Below are positions 13,401 to 14,184 of a stretch of DNA of 14,184 nt, in pieces (within the stretch, counting starts at the first letter, position 1; every line of letters begins with the position of its first letter). Under the pieces are notes generated by a model. The model was given only the letters and a program-made list of their open reading frames with translations. It had not been told where the DNA came from and ran no database searches. This stretch comes from JAHEDH01 sp965364515 (GTDB lineage Bacteria; Actinomycetota; Acidimicrobiia; Spongiisociales; ZC4RG35), in contig CBDTXZ010000066.1 of assembly GCA_965364515.1 (NCBI GenBank), positions 1 through 14,184 on the forward strand. Direction: 5' to 3'. A program made the translations under genes and the position numbers.

Positions 13401-13974
13401 CGGCGACCTCGATGAAGAAGTTGTCCCGGCCGAAGATGTCCTGATATCTCGAGGCCGCCTTGAGGGCAGCGTCGAAGTCACGCACCTGGCCGTTGTTGCC
13501 CTCCTCGCGTGATGCGTCGGGAGCGAGCAGCTTGGCGACTTCGCCGCCGAGACAGCCGGACGTGGCGATGATGCCCTCTGAGTACGTCGCCAAGAGCTCG
13601 TCGTCCATCCGAGGCTTGTAGTAGTAGCCGTCGAGATAGGAGTGGCTGACGAGCTTCATGAGATTGCGATAGCCGGTCTGATTCTCGGCCAGAAGCGTCA
13701 TGTGATAGCGCTGGTTGTCACGCCCCCTCGGGCGATCGAATCGGCTGCCAGGGGCGATGTACGCCTCCACACCGATGATCGGCTTGACGCTCGTCTGCTT
13801 CGCAGCCTTGTAGAAGTCGATGACGCCATACATCACACCGTGGTCGGTGATGGCCACGGCGGGCTGGCCATCGGCCTCGGCCGCCTTGACGAGTTGATTG
13901 ACCCGAGCGGCACCGTCGAGCATGGAGAACTCGGTGTGAACATGGAGATGTGCGAACGATTTCGGGGTCGACAC
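10465..13974 (-). CDS. dnaE: DNA polymerase III alpha subunit with an intact PHP domain
   Basis: Replicative polymerase catalytic subunit, 1169 residues, close to actinobacterial DnaE1. An N-terminal PHP domain starts FAHLHVHTEFSMLDG, and all nine metal-site residues expected for a proofreading PHP are visible: His11, His13, Asp20, His45, Glu70, His91, Cys141, Asp221 and His223. The polymerase core has GPGRGSAAGSLVAY (373-386), PDIDMDF (414-420) and KMDFLGL (Asp587), holding the catalytic aspartates. FRPGPM and the fingers follow, then HhH repeats, a QFSLF beta-clamp-binding motif (940-944) and an OB fold (about 1005-1055). GTG 13974 is chosen because the PHP motif begins within 10 residues; a GAGG lies 3 nt upstream and a TACGAT hexamer further up. 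The stop abuts repeat element copy 2. Confidence 0.97.
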   Translation of the reverse strand: MSTPKSFAHLHVHTEFSMLDGAARVNQLVKAAEADGQPAVAITDHGVMYGVIDFYKAAKQTSVKPIIGVEAYIAPGSRFDRPRGRDNQRYHMTLLAENQTGYRNLMKLVSHSYLDGYYYKPRMDDELLATYSEGIIATSGCLGGEVAKLLAPDASREEGNNGQVRDFDAALKAASRYQDIFGRDNFFIEVADHGIAAQRKILPDLAQIAKTLDAPLLAANDSHYIQAKDAAAHDILLCIQTGSTRDDANRFRFEGSGLYMKTAAEMRALFDEEMLPGASDNTLWVAERANVELEFDNILLPTFPVPQGHTEESYLRELVEQGARKRYGDPLSQEVRDRMEHELRIISEMGFPAYFLIVWDLIRYAHSEGIRTGPGRGSAAGSLVAYCLNITNLDPLEYGMIFERFLNPGRKEMPDIDMDFDERYRSDVIRYAAEKYGSDHVAQIITFSTIKGKQAVRDSARVLGFPYAVGDKIAKLMPPPILGKDASLDQCLQPPDPDGDETIKDFYNNALGLRQAYDEDEDVKAVVDAAIGLEGLRRQDSIHAAAVVIAPEPLTDILPIQRKGEGAEVVTQYDGHWIESLGLLKMDFLGLRNLSTIERCLELIELSHGERIDIDNIPLDDEKTFELIRRAETIGVFQLEGASMRSLIRALQPDTFDHIIAVNALFRPGPMGKNMHYAYADRKNGRAEVEYPHPATKPFLESTFGIITYQEQVMQLARDMAGYSMAEADNLRKAMGKKIKSKMAQEKEKFIAGCVEQGHPEQLGRDLWDAVEPFAGYGFNLSHSACYAYVAYQTAYLKAHYGAEYMAALLTSTKKDKDRTAIYLNECRLMGVDVLVPDVNESDVDFTVVDGKIRFGLSAVRNVGEAVVEKIVAARNEPFADFIDFVERVDLDVLNRRTLESMIKAGAFDGLGLPRKGLLERFEEITEAIAVRRRNEEAGQFSLFGSVEPASENGNWDISDVEWSKEVKLAFEKEMLGLYISDHPLLAVASSLKAAGAVSIPTLLEMSDGASVTVGGLITVVNRKYTKKGDPMMFCQLEDLEGSVEAACFTRTVAEYGQLISEDAIVLMKGRLDHRGDDVKLIVREVIQPKVVDTDTVRLKVPANRMSADLVARLKSVLGNHPGTAAVYLVLQNGTSHKTLKLSDEFRVDPRSALYAELGELLGPGAIDF

Positions 13975-14019
13975 GATCCTCGCTGGTCCTCGATCGACTT
14001 ACAAGCCTGTAGTTCGCCC

Positions 14020-14025
14020 ATCGTA
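14020..14025 (-). promoter_or_regulatory. Candidate -10 of dnaE
   Basis: TACGAT on the minus strand, 45 nt before GTG 13974, would give a leader of about 38 nt carrying GAGG. It is a good TANNNT match, but no -35 was seen. dnaE would then be one of the few leadered genes here. Confidence 0.35.
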
Positions 14026-14092
14026 GGCGCGCGATTCGAGGGCTTCCAGGACGCGAAATCCGGCCTGCGACAGTCCTGCGTGGCTCCACTGC

Positions 14093-14184
14093 GTGAGCGT
14101 GTCCTCACTGCGTGAGCGTGTCCTCACTGCGTGAGCGTGTCCTCACTTCGTGAGCGTGTCCTCACTTCGTGAGCGTGTCCTCAC
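14093..14184. repeat. 19-bp tandem array, third locus (continues past window edge)
   Basis: Five copies of GTGAGCGTGTCCTCAC start at 14093, 14112, 14131, 14150 and 14169, an exact 19-bp period, still running at the edge. Loops between stems are TGC before the first three copies and TTC before the last two, while the CTCAC/GTGAG stem is unchanged. It is the same unit as in the elements at 7656 and 10194. It lies upstream of dnaE, and its partner gene is outside the window. Confidence 0.88.

Noticed and set aside
13981..14040. tRNA or small RNA in the dnaE upstream region
   Set aside because: No T-loop consensus, acceptor pairing or cloverleaf could be made.
14047..14078. CAGGAC/GTCCTG inverted repeat upstream of dnaE as an operator
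   Set aside because: A 6-bp stem with a 20-nt loop is easily found by chance, and it lies upstream of the candidate -10 without other support.

Overview
This 14.2-kb window is high-GC chromosomal DNA from an actinobacterium, possibly of the Acidimicrobiia. The class is inferred from protein style and promoter type, not from a marker gene. Most genes are ordinary chromosomal genes for DNA metabolism and membrane transport. Several start codons lie exactly 7 nt after a TANNNT -10 hexamer, which marks leaderless transcripts typical of Actinobacteria.

Layout from left to right. Positions 1-744 (-) hold a nearly complete CcdA-type thiol/disulfide membrane protein cut by the window edge. A divergent MFS transporter runs from 838 to 2073 (+). 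It overlaps tail to tail with a MATE-family exporter (2040-3344, -), which is translationally coupled behind endonuclease III (nth, 3346-4017, -). A 272-bp gap then precedes an EamA/DMT transporter (4290-5165, -). That gene diverges from a hotdog-fold thioesterase (5233-5670, +), which converges on a small two-TM membrane protein (5674-5955, -). Next come a 537-residue tandem ThyX-like protein (6034-7647, +) and a small conserved-looking acidic protein (7968-8186, -). An overlapping pair of Get3/ArsA-like ATPases follows (8293-9144 and 9141-10169, +), and then the replicative DNA polymerase III alpha subunit dnaE (10465-13974, -).

The most unusual content is a modular repeat element. It fills the two convergent gaps of about 300 bp at 7656-7960 (thyX-like gene against the small ORF) and 10194-10464 (Get3-like pair against dnaE). 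Each copy has a tandem array of a 19-bp unit containing GAGCGTGTC and a small TCAC/GTGA hairpin, then a long-range 11-bp stem GCGTGTCCGCG / CGCGGACACGC. After these comes a string of GC-rich hairpins separated by ACACGCTC, the reverse complement of the core octamer. One 8-bp hairpin stem carries a compensatory base-pair change between copies. A third tandem array runs off the right edge (14093-14184), and a lone hairpin module lies at 4273-4288. No transposase or other protein is associated with it in the window.

Two proteins show split active-site motifs. In the Get3-like pair the first subunit keeps the signature lysine but lacks the switch-I aspartate, and the second has the reverse. In the tandem ThyX-like protein the N-terminal half keeps ExSxRY but not RHR, and the C-terminal half keeps RHR but not ExSxRY. 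Both patterns suggest obligate heteromeric or pseudo-dimeric sites. The nearness of nth to the Get3-like pair resembles the Mycobacterium nth-crp-Rv3679-Rv3680 neighbourhood.
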